Shown: positions 12,970-27,900 of the stretch, piece after piece
Layout: every line of letters begins with the position of its first letter
Numbering within the stretch: position 1 is the first letter of the stretch
From: Istiophorus platypterus
Lineage: Eukaryota; Chordata; Actinopteri; Istiophoriformes; Istiophoridae
DNA: 64,000 nt
Reading direction: 5' to 3'
Assembly (NCBI GenBank): GCA_016859345.1
Contig: CM029114.1
Location: 9,843,501-9,907,500 of the forward strand
Made by a program: the position numbers and the translations under genes
Notes under the pieces: generated by a model
Seen by the model: the letters and a program-made list of their open reading frames with translations, nothing else
Database searches by the model: none
What the model was told of the DNA's origin: nothing

Positions 12970-15900
12970 GTAAAAGAAATGGATGACAAAGCAAAGTAGG
13001 AGTCTCCATGCTCCAGATGCCTTGTGCTAAAGCTAGGATTAGACTGGCACTGCTCAAGTCCTTCAATGAGATTAACTAAACTTCAGTAAACACTAATGGG
13101 GATTTACAGTAAGTGTGTGCATGTAATGTGTCTATGAGTACATTTCCGTTGTCTCGCTGTTTGACTAATTTACCAGTTTGACACACTTAACTCCGTTTGT
13201 GTTGGACTTTTGATGCCAGTCCCGAAACCTTTATTCATTTGACCAAGATATTTACCGGAGTTGGCTGTCTCGCCGCTGCCCGCCACCCCGCTTCTCCACA
13301 CTAATCTCGTACAACGCATACAGCTTAAGCGACTCTGAAGTCACTCACGTAATCAAGGGAGAGAGAGGAGGAAAGACTATTCTCCTTCAGGGACTGACAG
13401 TACATCGAAGATTGTGTCATCCAAATGGGGTGCCACCATACCAGAAATGACATTGTATGTACTCTGATTTCACTTAATTTTCTGCATATTCCTGAAGGAG
13501 ACTTGTTGAACATTGCCAAGCGATTGTGTGCTGTGGGGCCAGTAGTCAAGTATTAAAAAAAAAAAAAAGTACAGAAGGAGTTTTAATGTTGTTTTTGATT
13601 ATTTCACCAAAGCACAGTACTGGGAGGCAGCATGCAGACTTGCAGTCCTTGTAATGTTGGTTTGCTGTTTTGTGTTTGTGCGTGTGTGTTTGTGTGTGTG
13701 CGCACCCGTTTGTGTATTTGCGTGCATTTCATTTATATGTTTCTGTGTGTGTGTGTGTGTGTATGAATCACTGTCTTATATAATTGACCAAGGGCCTCTA
13801 CATGGCTGACTGGCTTTCATTTCTGCCCACCCCTGTTGCTGGTGCAGGGAGGTTCCCTCCTAGGCTCTAGAGTGTCACTGACAATCTGCCTATGTTGCCT
13901 TGATGAATGTGTTCCCCTGTGTAAGCGTGCGTGTGTGTGTGTGTGTGTGTGTGAAGGCGTTGTCGCAGCACATTTCCCCTTGCGTGTGTTGTTTTCTGTT
14001 GTAGAAGATGAGGGGAGGATAGAGGGAAGGAATATGACAAATATTAGGGAGGGCTCACTTGAGACTCAAGAATCACTTGTGGGGAAGTTCTCGCTCAGTT
14101 TACCTTAGTCGCATGTGTGTATCTGGCTACCTGAACGTACTGTACGTGTGCGTGTCGGTGTGTCTGTCGAGGGTTGGAGGGCGCTAGTGTCATCCTTTCC
14201 CGTCAACGCCTGGCTGGCTGCTGCTCATGAATATGCCTCTGACCCCACAAAAGTCAGCTGAAACAAGAAAGAGACTCCAGTCACCTTTGATCCGATATCT
14301 TTACATATTTTAGTCATCAAAGAGCCATCAAACACATGCTGTCTGCTGCCTACAATTAATTTGGGACTCCATTCTCAGCTGTCGCCCTTGGCTTAATATT
14401 AATACTTTTCATTATCAGACCTCACTTGTTACTGAAAATTCCAGATTCTCGTTGTTTCCCTCTGTTCTGTTCAATGGGCACGTTCTATTTCGGAGGTTCT
14501 GCGCGAGCATAGCGTTTGTTTTTTAGGATCGGTCTCTGAGCTAGGAGAGGTGACAGATCGTTCTCAGCCGTCGTTAAAGTCCTTTTAATGGGGACAGGTT
14601 TTGCTGTCTACCTGTGTTCAGTGGTTCATCAGACAGGGCAGAGCTGACATAGGGCGACCAAGAAACATAGGACTAGCAGCCTGTACAGAGAGAGGAGTAC
14701 AGCTTTACATCGTTTGTTAAAGTAATTTGACGTTTTTATCATTAATACCATTGTTTGTGGGGTTCATAGGTTAAATTAAAAAAAAAAAAAAAAAAACAAA
14801 CCCCAAAACAGCCCAGGTCACAACTAACATATTTTCTATGTAGTATCTCTACAAAGTGCAGAAACTACACAGTTTAGCTTAACGTTAGCGGCCATGTCGT
14901 GCTTTTGTATTTGGAGAAGGTAAACGCTCCAGTGTGCCAGTGTTAACTTACGTATTTATACGTTTCCCAAACTCAGTGATCAGCCCTCATCCCAAAAATC
15001 CTTTCCGATCTCAACATTAAAGGTGAAGGCGGCGAAGGTGAAAATACAAGTACGCACGTTAGGCAGCCAAACATGGTTATGTCAGAACAAACGGTCTCTT
15101 CTCTTACCTGACCAGCCTTATACTAGCCTTACAAGTATAATTTAATTATCACCTTTTCAAGATAATGCTGTTTTTGCCTCAGAAGTGCAGCTGTAGCCTA
15201 AGACCCCTTTTCTTTTAAAACAAGATGGCTGGAAACATCAAAACATCAAATTCGTGGAAGCGAGAAGTCTGTTTTTTTTTCTTCTGTCTGAAATTAAGGA
15301 CCCATCTTTTTAAAGATGACTAAAAATTGGCAGTAAATATGCCACTGTTGATGTTGTAAACTGCATATGTTCTGTGCTAGAATGGGCTTAGCGAGCAGTC
15401 ATTGTGGTTCTTTAGTCCACTTGTAAACATTTTTAATACTTTTGCTTTTAATTTTAATTTTAATTTAAAGGCAAAATGGGTCGAGGAAAATGCACATAAA
15501 ATTACTGCTGCTGTTAATTTAATTATCTCATTTGTTTCGGTAGCCTGCTTATATTCTGAATGAGAAGCATACCGTTTTGTGTGTCTAGGCAAAGTCATTT
15601 AAGATCAGGGATGGAAACTACAGTATGGTAAGTTGATAAAGAATGAAATGACAGTTTAGGTAACAAATTATCAACCCGACGCCATCAGTGAAGCCACAGC
15701 AGGCTTTCTCCTGCAGTGGCTTCAGTGAACGTAAAGGTGCAACATGCTTCAGTATTCGACATAAAAAGTGAGCAGTGTTACAGCAGATGTTTACTCTGTG
15801 TTGGTGAAAATGTAGTATTTGCAGTGAGCTTACAATACATACACTGGCTGCTGTTTCTGTCTGTGCAATAGTGTGATAATGCAAAACCGAATCAAACAAA

Positions 15901-18900
15901 TGGAAACCAAGAGCCAGCTAAAATATTGATTCACGCTTTAGACCATTTACACATTATATCTGTACTTATTTATTCCAGTTAAAAAAATAAAAAGTAAAAA
16001 AAAAAATTAAAAATCTGACAGTTCAGAAGCTGAACCACTGATAATCACAATACTTATGGGAGCTGCTTACTACAGCTTTGAAACTAATATTTTATTGCTT
16101 CTGAGGCTTGGTATTTTCAAACCCAGCAAAACTATAGTGTCAGTCAGATGAAATATTGTCTCAGGCTACACTTGCATACGGGCATGGTAATCCTAAGTGT
16201 AGCTCATATGTAATAGTCATCTTCAAAGCCTGCCTTCTCCTTAGAAAAATAATAATCACCGTCATTCCCATTGTTTCAAAAAGAAATTCTTGATGTCAAG
16301 TAATATTTTCTTTGTGTTTTTCTTTCTGCTCTTTTCCTTTCCAGTGCCCCTTGGTTTGTGAGTCTGCGTCCCATGCCTGCATCGACGGAGAAAACAACCC
16401 CCTGACAGGGCCAGGTATGATTCACCCCCTGAAAACCTCTAATGTCACCATTCATTGCTGAGTGACGTGACAATCAAAGAAAAAACAAAACCAAAAAAAA
16501 AAAAAAAAAATTTCTTCAAACATCCTCCAATTTACCTCTCTTCCTACTTCTTTGTATTTGGTTTCTTTGTTCCCTTGCAATAAACAGAGTTATTTTTGCA
16601 GGAGAAAATGGCACCAACTCTCTCTGTAATGGCTTCAAAGGAAATCTTGAAATAATTTATCTATTGTAATGCAGCATTGTGGTTGTCAACATCCTACAAC
16701 ATCTTTCTTTATCCAAAAGTCCCTTAATGTTGATATACATCTAATTGACATTGCAATAACCTTGAATAACCTTCCTGTTAACAATATTTGAGATGTCTCT
16801 GAGGTACCCCATTCGATTGTAGAATTTATAGTTTTCAGGATTTGATTAAAAAGAAGTCTTAGGGTTTTTTTTCAAGCAGCAACAAAGAATAGTGTTATCT
16901 TACAGTGAGTTAAGCCTAGTCGATTCTTTGTGGACTAACGGAAAAGATGCAAGCTGAAGATGCCATACTTGCTCAAGTGACTAATTTAGTTGAAGCACAA
17001 AAATCTAGTTCTCTCACTGACAGAAAACAAGAGAATATGTAGTGAGAAAATGAAAGACATGTAGACAGAAAGGGGATAGATTCGAGGGGGTCGCGACTCC
17101 TGCTTTGTTGAAACTTCACAGCCCTTATTCAGCGGCATATTTGGGAATCAAGTTTTCCTTTTTTCATCCCATGAATTTGTTTCTTCCACACATCCATTTT
17201 GTCTTTTATCCAGGTTTCCCACCATCTCCCTAAGCCCTCCAGCAGCCCCACGCCTGTTGTCATGGTGTCATTGTCGCTGACTGTTTCTACTGTGATTAGC
17301 TAGTGAAGTGCAGCCATGTTTGCAGGTGCACATCTGCAGCCCGTCAAAACAATACCCTCCCTGCAGACCCTGCCAGATTGAGTAATGCAATTTAGTCTTC
17401 CACTTCTATTACCTTTCAGAATGAGCGTACTGAGAGCAGGGAGATAGGGGAGCCCACGCACAGCACGTCTCAGGAAGTCATTTCCTTAAGAGGTGTTTGG
17501 AAAGGAAACAGAAGCGTCTGATTGGTGGTCAGATTAGCGGGGTGGCAGGGGGGAGTTCAGGGGTTAATCCGCTTCTCTGACAGAGGTGGAACTCAGCAAG
17601 TGTCCCTCCTCCGATTAAGGTTGTGACTTCACTCCTTTCCCTCCACATGTCCCTCACACCCCAGTTATTTTTGTCATCCATTCACTTCACTCTAATCCCG
17701 ATGCCAACAATGTCTGAATATCCCATTTCATTTAGACTCAATTTGAATCTTTTCTGGGGTCATTCCACGGCCATTCTTACCCTTAATTACCATTAATTTC
17801 AACATCAACTTCAGCATGGTTAAAATAATAAAAATAATAATAATAATAAGCCCCGCTGCAGCTTATTTGGCTCACAGTCATTGTCCTTCAGAGTGTCTTT
17901 GTCTGTATGTATATGGGCTTTTATCCACAGAAATTATGATGTAACAAATTCATCTCAAATAACCCTATTCAATAAAATGTAGTAAGGTACTGTACCCTCT
18001 AAATAATTATGCTGTTTAGATGCTGAATATGTTTTTTTTTTTTAAATAAAGTAATGAGGTAGAAACACCTTTTGTGCAGAGGTTCAGAGGTGACTTCATA
18101 TGTTCAAAAATATAGCCCCATAGCAGATCTTGCTTCATTTCTCCAGTGCTCATCATTGTTCCTGTTTATGGCTATTAGTTGGCCCATTTTAAACATGGCA
18201 AGTGCATAGTTTTCAACTTTAAAAGATGAGGACAGCATTGTCCTATATTTTTCTTATTTTTCTCAAGAATCCCATTAAAAAAAACCTAAACCAACAATCC
18301 ATCACTTAAACTGTCCTATTTCTTGTCTGTGGCTCTTAGTTACAAGCCCATTTGTTCCTACTGAGGATGGCAATCCTCCATATAAATCACAGCCATTCAG
18401 TTTAATTTTTTAAAATGGCTATGTAGTTTCCTAAAACAGCTGAGCAATGTAATTTTTTCGCAAATGCCATTCAAACAGAGGCAAACAGCATATTTGTTAG
18501 AATCCATTTTCAGCATGGGATTAATTTACATATGCCTATGTGCCAAAACAGTCTAAAAATATACTACAGCTGTAATTTTCATGGTAATAAAGGATGTTTG
18601 CATTCTTCTCTACCAGTGCAATGATGTGGCTCGATATATTTTAATAGTTTTTGGACAACAATGAAGGTCAATTGTAATGAGGAAAAAACTCTGGTTGGCT
18701 TTGGATACACATAAAATTCTTGTTAGTACAATCAGTTTATTTTTGAGTGTGGTCCTTTCCACTGATTTGTTGATTATAGCAAACTCCGACGAGGAAAGAA
18801 TGCAATGATACTGATGTCAGAGAAATGATTAGCTAGTTGTAAATCAATGAAAGACACCTCACATTGTCACTGACATTGTCTTGGTACATTGTTTGACACT

Positions 18901-21900
18901 CCATAAACCAATTGTTTTAATTTGAAGAGATTGTCCAAAATTCACGTTGAAACAGTCGTTGAACCCAATCAGTCAGCACACTTCATGATATTGCATCCTA
19001 AACTGTTATCCTCTTACCACATAAGCACTTCAACTGTATTGCACTTTCTTGGACCCATCTGCGTTGAAGGGCATCACTGAACTTTAACACTCAAGGACAA
19101 ATGACGTAACACCACCAGGATTAATAACTTGGACGCTCAGACGTATGACTTTGAAAAAAAGGACAATCGGAGACCAGGCCAGGGTACAGTACAGTATGAG
19201 GGCTTTGGTTGCAGGAGAATTATCTCTGCTGTCAGTGGGAGCAGAAGTGTGGTTCACACTTTTAAATTCAAGCAAAAACATTTTACTGGTGCCGTGTGTT
19301 TATGACTGCCAAGGGCAAGAATGTCAACGTTTTGACCTGGGGTGCTTCAGGTCCGACTTACTGAGTGACTTCCTTTCTGACTGCAGCTCTGGAAATGAAA
19401 AGGAGTAATAAACACTGTTCAAGGCACACAGCTTTCTTGCCCTCTGCTGTCAGCATGCAGATAAGCGCATTAGAGCTGTTTTTCGTTTCCAGCCTTCGAT
19501 TGCTGCTATTAGCCACACTCTGCAAAAATGAAGAAGATGGGGCTGAATTTGAATTGGTTCTAATGGAGGAGTCGGTTGGTGGCTTGGGCAAGCAAAGTTT
19601 CAGGATGATTCAACTGTCTGTCCCACGCTGTGGTGCAATAAATAAGTAATTAAAATGGAAACAGAGGAAATAATAGGGCAAAGATTAACAGGACAAGGTT
19701 TCTGTATTTCCGTCTGTATTCTAGTCTGCTGTGTCGCCACTGAAGTTGAAAGGCAGAGAGAAGGCCTTGGAAGATGAGAAACACCTTATCTATGGCAGAC
19801 ACATTTATTGATTATAGAATTTAATTTGTGCTTCATACCTCATGTGACTTTTGAAGAGTTTCTTGCTGTGGTGTCCTTGAAGGGTACCAGCTGTCAAAGC
19901 TGTTTTAGATCCTCCGTTTTCCCTTTGTGAAATTGCAAAAGAAAAGAGAATGTCATGCTTTTTCTGCCGTCTGAGATCGTTCGCTATACCTTTCTTCCCT
20001 CCCTTTGTCTCCCTCCCTCAGTGTTCAAGAACCCAGTATGCAAGGTGTACAGATTTCAGACAGTGGACAGCAAGTGGATGCTTGTGCGGGAACAAATGGA
20101 GGAGTGCACGTTGTCCTTTGGCATCCCCAAACAGCTGCTCTCACTGTACATCCAGGAGGACATGAGTAGGTAAGCCTCTGTGAAATCCCCCTGTTGATCC
20201 TAAGATGACACTGCCAGAATTCTCAGTGCAACAGATAGCTTATTTACCTTTTTGTGTAGGCGTTAACTAATCAGCCAACTGAGAAGAATCAAAAGCTCGA
20301 AGCAAAACGCCAACAAGGTGTTACCTCATATGTATAGTGTGCATGTGTAACTTCTAAACAGCCTTTACCACCCAAGTTCATCGATGTTAAAGGCTTATTT
20401 AAATGTTCTATCCATACTGGGAGAGGAGTTGGTTGTTGTTTTTTTTTCGAATATGCTTAACACAAAGTCAAAAGACGCTTCCGTGCCCATGCATCAGGGA
20501 AATGACAGTCACTGTCTCTTTCAAACACACAAAAATACACCATTTCCCAGTCCTCTCAGGAATCGTTCAACATCCTGCTGCCAGTGCGGAATGTTTGGTA
20601 ACTGGTACTAAGAGCAAGTCTAGGTCAATGCTACAAGTCCCTACATTCTGGGGGCAGCAAACACTCCTTCAGTAGTTTTCTTGCTAGAGATGCAACAGAA
20701 GAACAACAGTGTTTTGGTTTTTTTTCTGCTTACGGTGCATCCAGACAAATTCTCTTTGTTTAAGTAAAGAAGTTATTCAAGAATTGATGACTATGGTCTG
20801 ACTTCATGCCCTGCAAAGTGCCAGCAACGGAAGGTCATAGTAAAGCTAGTTACCTAACTGGAGAATTGGAGGTGTTCAGTCTGTCGCCCGCAACTCCTCA
20901 TTTAACAGCTCAATGTGGCATCCCCTAGTTTAATTGCTCCCCCAGCATCTAGAACTGATCCACTGTCAAGGAAATGCCAAAAACGATCATTTTCCTGTTT
21001 TGGATTATAACTAATAAAAAATCTGTTATGAATAAATGTGGAACATAATGGAAATCAAGAATATAGCTGCAATTAAAGTCCAGTCTAGTGAATACAGTGT
21101 GAGAATCAGGAGAGATTAAGACAAGGACAGAGGGTGGGGATGTTTCACCAGTCTCCGAATGTGCCCCCCTAAGTACATCAAAGAGTCCCTTCTCTCAGGC
21201 TCGAGTAATTTTTGTCAAGACAGATCATTTCTCAACTGGCCTGTTGTCCCTGGCAACTCCTTCCCATACATAACACACACATGCATCCATACACACAAAG
21301 ACAGACACACAGCTTCAGACACACGATTTCTCTATGCTCACTTTAATGCAAGGAATAGGCACAAAAAATAAAGATGCAATCAGGGATTTTGATGAGCTTG
21401 GTGGTGGGAGGGGACTCTGATTTGTAATCACCGCGTATGCACCCAAAGGATCACACAGAGTTCAAGGACACATTCACATGCAGAAACATACACACAGTTG
21501 CAATCACGCCCTCCGCCGCACACATACTCATAGAAACAGCCTTGTTACCATTATTGACCGTTTGACTAGACAAGCTTTGTTATCGGTTTATCAGTAAAGC
21601 AGATGTACTGGAATTCGTTGAAATGCTCGGCCCATGGTTCCCACATGTCCTCTCTCAGTATCTCCAACCCTGTTTTCTGTTTAAATAGAAGATGATCAGC
21701 CCTGCAAACTGATAATTTAAATCACAGCTAAATTTAGAAGACAATTATAGAATATTTATTGAATGTCTTATCTGTATAATGCAGCTCATGAGCACTCAGC
21801 AGGCTCTAAACCATGACTACCTTATACAATGTTTGTTTATTAACAGGCATGTGTACCGTATCTCCAGCTTGGTCGTTTAAGCACCTCTCCTATAATCCTC

Positions 21901-24900
21901 TTTAAATGTTGTCTTTCTCCACGGTGCCTCTCCATTTAGCCGATTCTGTCAGCCAGCTTCGCACTGGTGCTAGCTCCGTGTCTTTAATGATTCAGTTAGT
22001 GCTGCAAAGTTGTGAGTGCAGCGGAGGGTGGTGGGCGGCTTAGCTTGCTTTACCACTCTATGATAATCTTGGATGTTTCTTCCTTCTGTTTGTTCACTTT
22101 GATGTCTACAGTCATGTTCTAATCTAACTCTGCGTACACAGAGGTGGCTGATTTTTTTTTTTTTTCTTTCCTCCAGTAAAGATGCTGCGGCTCCTCGTGT
22201 TTGTGTGGTTTGTGTGTTTGTGTGTGTGTTTAAAGATAATGAATGTGTATGCGAGTGGGTGTCGATTAAACCCCATTCATAAAGAGCTGTCTGGTTTTAC
22301 ATTAACGGAAGAAAACAAAACATTTTGGCCCCTTCTTTTCCTCTTAATAAACAAACGCTGTGATTGTGTATCAAGCTCATATGGGTGACATTTTAACATC
22401 AGGCTCCACTGTTTCTAGCTATTCTGCACATTCAGGATCTGCGCTCATTTGAAGGAGCTGCATGTATTGGAAGAAAGACAAGAGAGAAAGAAGGGTTCGC
22501 TTTTCAGTCCTCTCACGCAGGTTTTATTGACCCCACACACAAAGCCGCCCCTGATTAAATTGAAGAGGCACTATAACGTACCATGAAATAAAGGTGCCCA
22601 CTTGACAGGTCTTTGCTCTTTGGGAGATGTATTCTGTTATCTCAGTCATCTGTCCAAGTAAATTTTAATACATTGTCCTCCGTTTCATTTTCTAATATCT
22701 TTATCATGTTCTAGTCAAAATAAATTACTAACCTGCATCAGCTTTTCTATGTCTTTATATCAGATGCCAATCATTATCGTACTGTAGATTTTTTATTTAT
22801 TCTTTTAGTAATGATATCGGTACAGTAGGATACCGTTTTCTTTCCATCAGTTCTCACCATATTTGTTTTCTATTTCATTATTGATCTTCACCTTGCAGAA
22901 TACTGTAATATATGTGGAGTTTTTGATACTAGAACGTTTTTTACATTCACCTGACAAAAGGGGAGAGTTTCTCTGTGCTTAACTGAATTCTGATTTTGAG
23001 GTGTTTACAAGCTTGGTTTTGTAACATCACATCTCAGTTGGAGGCCAGTTATGGTCTAATATAAGAACTAAGACAAGTTTGATTTGGGAACTTAATGCCT
23101 TATGTAAAAAAAAAAAAATTAAAAAATTGAGGATGAACATTTAAATGAAGTAGGAGACTTTTTTTTGTCAAGAAGTTCAACTTTTGAAATGAACAATATT
23201 TGTATATTATATTTTGGACTTCTCAATGAGGGAGAAGGATTAGATATAATTTTAAGAATTTTAATAGAATAAATAAACATATTTGTATTTATTTTTTAAT
23301 CTAAAACAGTCCTAGAGGGGATCTATCAGAATATGAAATTAAAACAAATGCATTCCCGTCTTTGACTGTAAACTAGATTTAAAAAAACAAAAAACTACAG
23401 CATCCTATCACGCATAAAACAAGTTGGATAATTTAGCGCTTGTAAAAAAAAAAAAATTAATCGCACTTTATATTACATCCACAGGGCCTTTCCACTTAAA
23501 ACATTCAAACCAAAAAAGCCTGTCCAATACCATTTGTGCATAAACTGTTTATTCAAGTGCTGTTTTTTCTTTAATATCTGCTGTGTGATACCAAAAGACC
23601 TGATTGACATTGTGACTTTTTTACATGCATGTACTTGATTAACCTATACTTATTCTCATCAGACGTTTCCTCAATAACACCTCTAGTCTTTACTCAGTCA
23701 TTAGCACTCTGATTAAAGAGGTGATACTGTATCTCTCTATCTGCCATCCCACTGCCTTATCACCCTCATTTAGCAGGGAAATATGTTCATCTATTATTTT
23801 TTCCATTCTCTTATTTACACCAGGATCATCCAACCTCTATGCCACTCCAGACTTCCCAGCATACAGTAACAGATATCGCGGGTTGACACTTTGGTGTACA
23901 AATAGCAGTGGCTGAGAGATATGGTCAGAGGATATAGATTGTTTGTGAATGTCTGCAGTCTATTGAAGAGCATTGTACTGATCTAGTACAATGTAACATT
24001 TGCTATATAAAACCTGGAAATCAGAGAACATTGCCCCTTGATTGGTTAAAATGGCCCATTTATGCTATTAGGGACCACTTCATCCTAAGTGAGTATGCTG
24101 GAAACAATGTATTTGATTGAGACAAGACGAAAATGTGGAGTGGCCCTGCTCTGACCTCGCAAGCTGGGAAATCTATCTCAGTGCTGTTGTCTTGATGCCA
24201 CAAAGGTCCAAATATCATTATTTTGCTTAGCCCCAGGCCTCTATTGGCACGCATCAATGAAAGAGTGGAGTTTATTTTTTTTATCTTAGTTGTTTGCTTT
24301 TTACTTTTAAAAAACGGAAGCTGGAGCATGTATATTCATCACTCAGTTTAAATCCCTTTAAAATTGAGAATGGTTTCAAGCACTAATTAGTTGCCAAAAA
24401 TGAAAATGTTTCCTTTAAAAAATCTAAACTAACATGCATGCCTGTGCTGCAGGCTTTCTTTGCTCATGGTAATCTGGAATATACTTACTTTGTGAGCAAG
24501 CCTCCTGTCCATCTTCCTATGCTTACTTACAACCACCTGCAGAGCGTGTTGGCAGAGTTGCCCAGCATGTGGTGTCTCAATGTCTAGAGGTTGTTTTAAG
24601 CTGCAGGTCTGTTCAGAACTGAAAAAAGAGACGAGATGAGGAAAAGCTCTCATATATCACCTACCATTTGTTCTACAGCCAGCTCAGTTGTTTTTAGCTA
24701 GCCTAGAAAACTGTGTCTTGTTGAAGAGTCTATTCAACCAAATTATAAAAATTAAAAAAAAAAATACTATCAGTTAACTGTTGTGGCATCCAACCATGCA
24801 GTTAATTTCACTCTAAGTCGCAAAGGTTTTGAATTTTCCCTCCTTGAGATTTCTGCTGCCACCACAATACAACTAAGGTGAATAAAATGTCTTTGTGTTG

Positions 24901-27900
24901 CTCATTATAAACTGACCAATGCTGTATTTTCTAAGGCCAATGCTGGCATTGATATATATAGGAGTTTAAAAATCAGATAATACATGGGCCAATAGTATTT
25001 TTTTAACATTAACATCTAACATAAACAGGAAATCTTGTTATGGATCCCTCAGAATTATGTATTTAATTGTGACCAAGATACCAACAAAGCACAAAATTTT
25101 ACAAGTACAAAAACTCAACGCTTGTCAATGATCTCTACAAACAGCAGTGGAGAGATTTCCTCAGTGAACTTAAACCTACATTGGCTTCTCTGTACTGCAG
25201 TTTCCTGTTATTTATCAGAGGACATATTCACATATATACAATAAGATAATATTTGCAGACACTTCTGCTTCTGGGTAAAAAAAAAAAAAAAGACTGATCA
25301 AAAAATTCAGTCACAACATGTCTTTCCAGAAACAAAGTCCCTGTTACTCTCGATAAATCAGCTCACTGTTAAGAGGGTTAATAGTTAACAAATTGATGGT
25401 TCCCATAAAAACTCTTATGGCCAGATACCAGTAGAAACGCATGAGAAAACATGTTTTTTGTTTGTTTTTGTCTTTTGTCATGTGGTCGAAACATTGAGGG
25501 TATATCTCTCTCTTTCTCTCTCTGGCATTATTTCCATCGCCCTCTGCTGTGTATTCAAATACTTCAAAGTAATCTAAAAATAACTTCCTTACCTGGAGGA
25601 AGCCAGGAAATAGTCTGGAGAGGCCATCATCTCCTAATGCATTGTTCCAGTAGTTGAACTACAACAAAGAAATAACTACTACATTATGCATTCAAGCAAT
25701 TATGCCTGGTCTTAACAATAAGTCCAGCCAACAAGCATTTCTACATGCAGCCTTTCATTTGAAGACATACAGTATACAAAATGCATGAGCTCTAATCACT
25801 GAAAATTGGTCGTTATCATGAAAGTGATACATATGACCGTGTATTTGTTATCCTAAATACTATATTGAAACCCCCTCAACCTTGAGTTTCTATAAAATCA
25901 CTGCAATTTACTTTTCAATGGATGCTGGAGGACTGGTTTCTGAATGATATCCGTCTATCTGATGTCGCCTTTCAGATGCAAATGATGAGCCAACGAATGA
26001 GGCTGTGCTTCCTGTAAGGAAATCATCCCCCGCCCAACAAACACAGACACACACGCACACACTCCTGCCAGGCCACTCTTATTTCCTAAAGAAGCAGCTC
26101 AGATGATTTTGGCCCTGGGCTGCAGGCACAGCGAGATGAAAGATAGGCAACTGATCGCTCCAGTGACGGCGGTGAAGACCAGATGGGTTTGTTGCATAAG
26201 CAATGGTTAAAGAATCGTAGGAGCAGGGGAGGAATTTGGTAGAGCAGAGTGGATAAATGGGCACCAGCTTACTAGCCCGAGGTTCTGAAATGTTATCTGG
26301 CCCAACACGGGCTGCACTGGGACGTTACTGTGTGTGCATGTGCGTCTGGTTCAGTTTTGTGTACGCTTCTATTTTTTTTCTTTTTTTAAATACTGACTGG
26401 AAAATTTAGATAATTTAAAATGAGTACATTACAATACTAATGCATTGTCTCCCTTGTATTAGATCTAATGTCTATTTTTTTGAATGAATTATAATAAAGA
26501 AGCTAAGAAGAAACACCAAGCAAATCAAGATTTTGACAGTTTAATTTCTATGAAAACCAGGGAGGTCATTATAAATCTCCGGTTATCCTTAGGGTGCAGG
26601 ATCTGAGGGAGCTCGGGGAGCTTTCCCCCCACTGGGACAACTTAAGGAAGGAGGTGATGACACGATATGGAGGAATCATCAGCTCCTACCAGGAGACTTT
26701 GGCTGAACTGGACAAGATTACTGGTATGACTGCACCCACTAAAAAATTTCACATTCATACCTGTGTCCACACATACATTGATGCACATGTGTAATAAAAA
26801 CACACTTGGCTATGAAACTGTTCCAAAATGTTTGGAGTGTCCATGTTTACCGAGCTTTTCTTGAATGTCTATGATCCGTGATGTCGTAACACATCGCATC
26901 ATGAGCAATGCAATTGTCCGCGTTTTCTTGTCAGGTACATATAATTCCTTCTTTTCTCATCATGGCTTGTCTTTAGATTTACAGAAAAACATTGAAATGC
27001 AAATTTATGCATACAGCTGTACTTAAAAAAGGGTAATAGTAGTTGGGCTGTCCATAGTTTGCAGATGGCAAACTATACCTTATCAATTGATCAATTATTA
27101 TTATTTCAATAGCAATTTCTTTTTTTAATCACTATTGGAAGTGGTGGGAGGAGTTTCTTACTACAATGTTTGCTCCCTAAATAAGAGGACATTGTTAGTA
27201 ATTAAAGGAGTGAGGTATGTAACGTCTGTAATCTGACCCAACCTGTGCTTCTGTTGATTCTGTTACAACCTGATCATAGCTAACAACACTGCAGAGGCCA
27301 CAACCCTATCAGGTTAGGTCCAGAAGGAGTTGACAGCTTTGACGTGATTGATATATTCTGGGTAATTTTTGTCACTGGAAAACTTAGCAAGAGATTTTTT
27401 TATTTATCTGCTTGCTGTCAAAAGAGTTTCCATAGCAACACAGGTTTCATCAGGGAGAACTGAAATGTGTATGCCCATGTGCTCTTCTGTGCTTTATTAA
27501 AGTAACTGTTTGCACTGCACATAAAAACTGGTAAAAAAAAAAATCTCTGCTGTGTGCAAACAGAAACATAGGTCTTGCATCTCATTTACAAATACTCAGT
27601 GTTCTACTTAGTATGTAGATATTTTTGTGCACTCTGCAAATGTTTTACATCATAAAATTAATCCATGCAGTTAGTAAAAGTAATTAGGCCGTTTATTTCT
27701 TATGCCACTGACCTCAGCAAGGAAACATCGAGCATCTGATAATACCATAGAACTCATACTACATATGAACACTGTTGTGTTCCTCTGACTCATACATACA
27801 CAAGACCTCAAAGAAACAGACTCACTTAAAAGTAAAAAAACAGCTGTAAGTGGTTCCTAATATATTATCTGTCTCTGTCCTCAACCAAATGCCTGAAATT

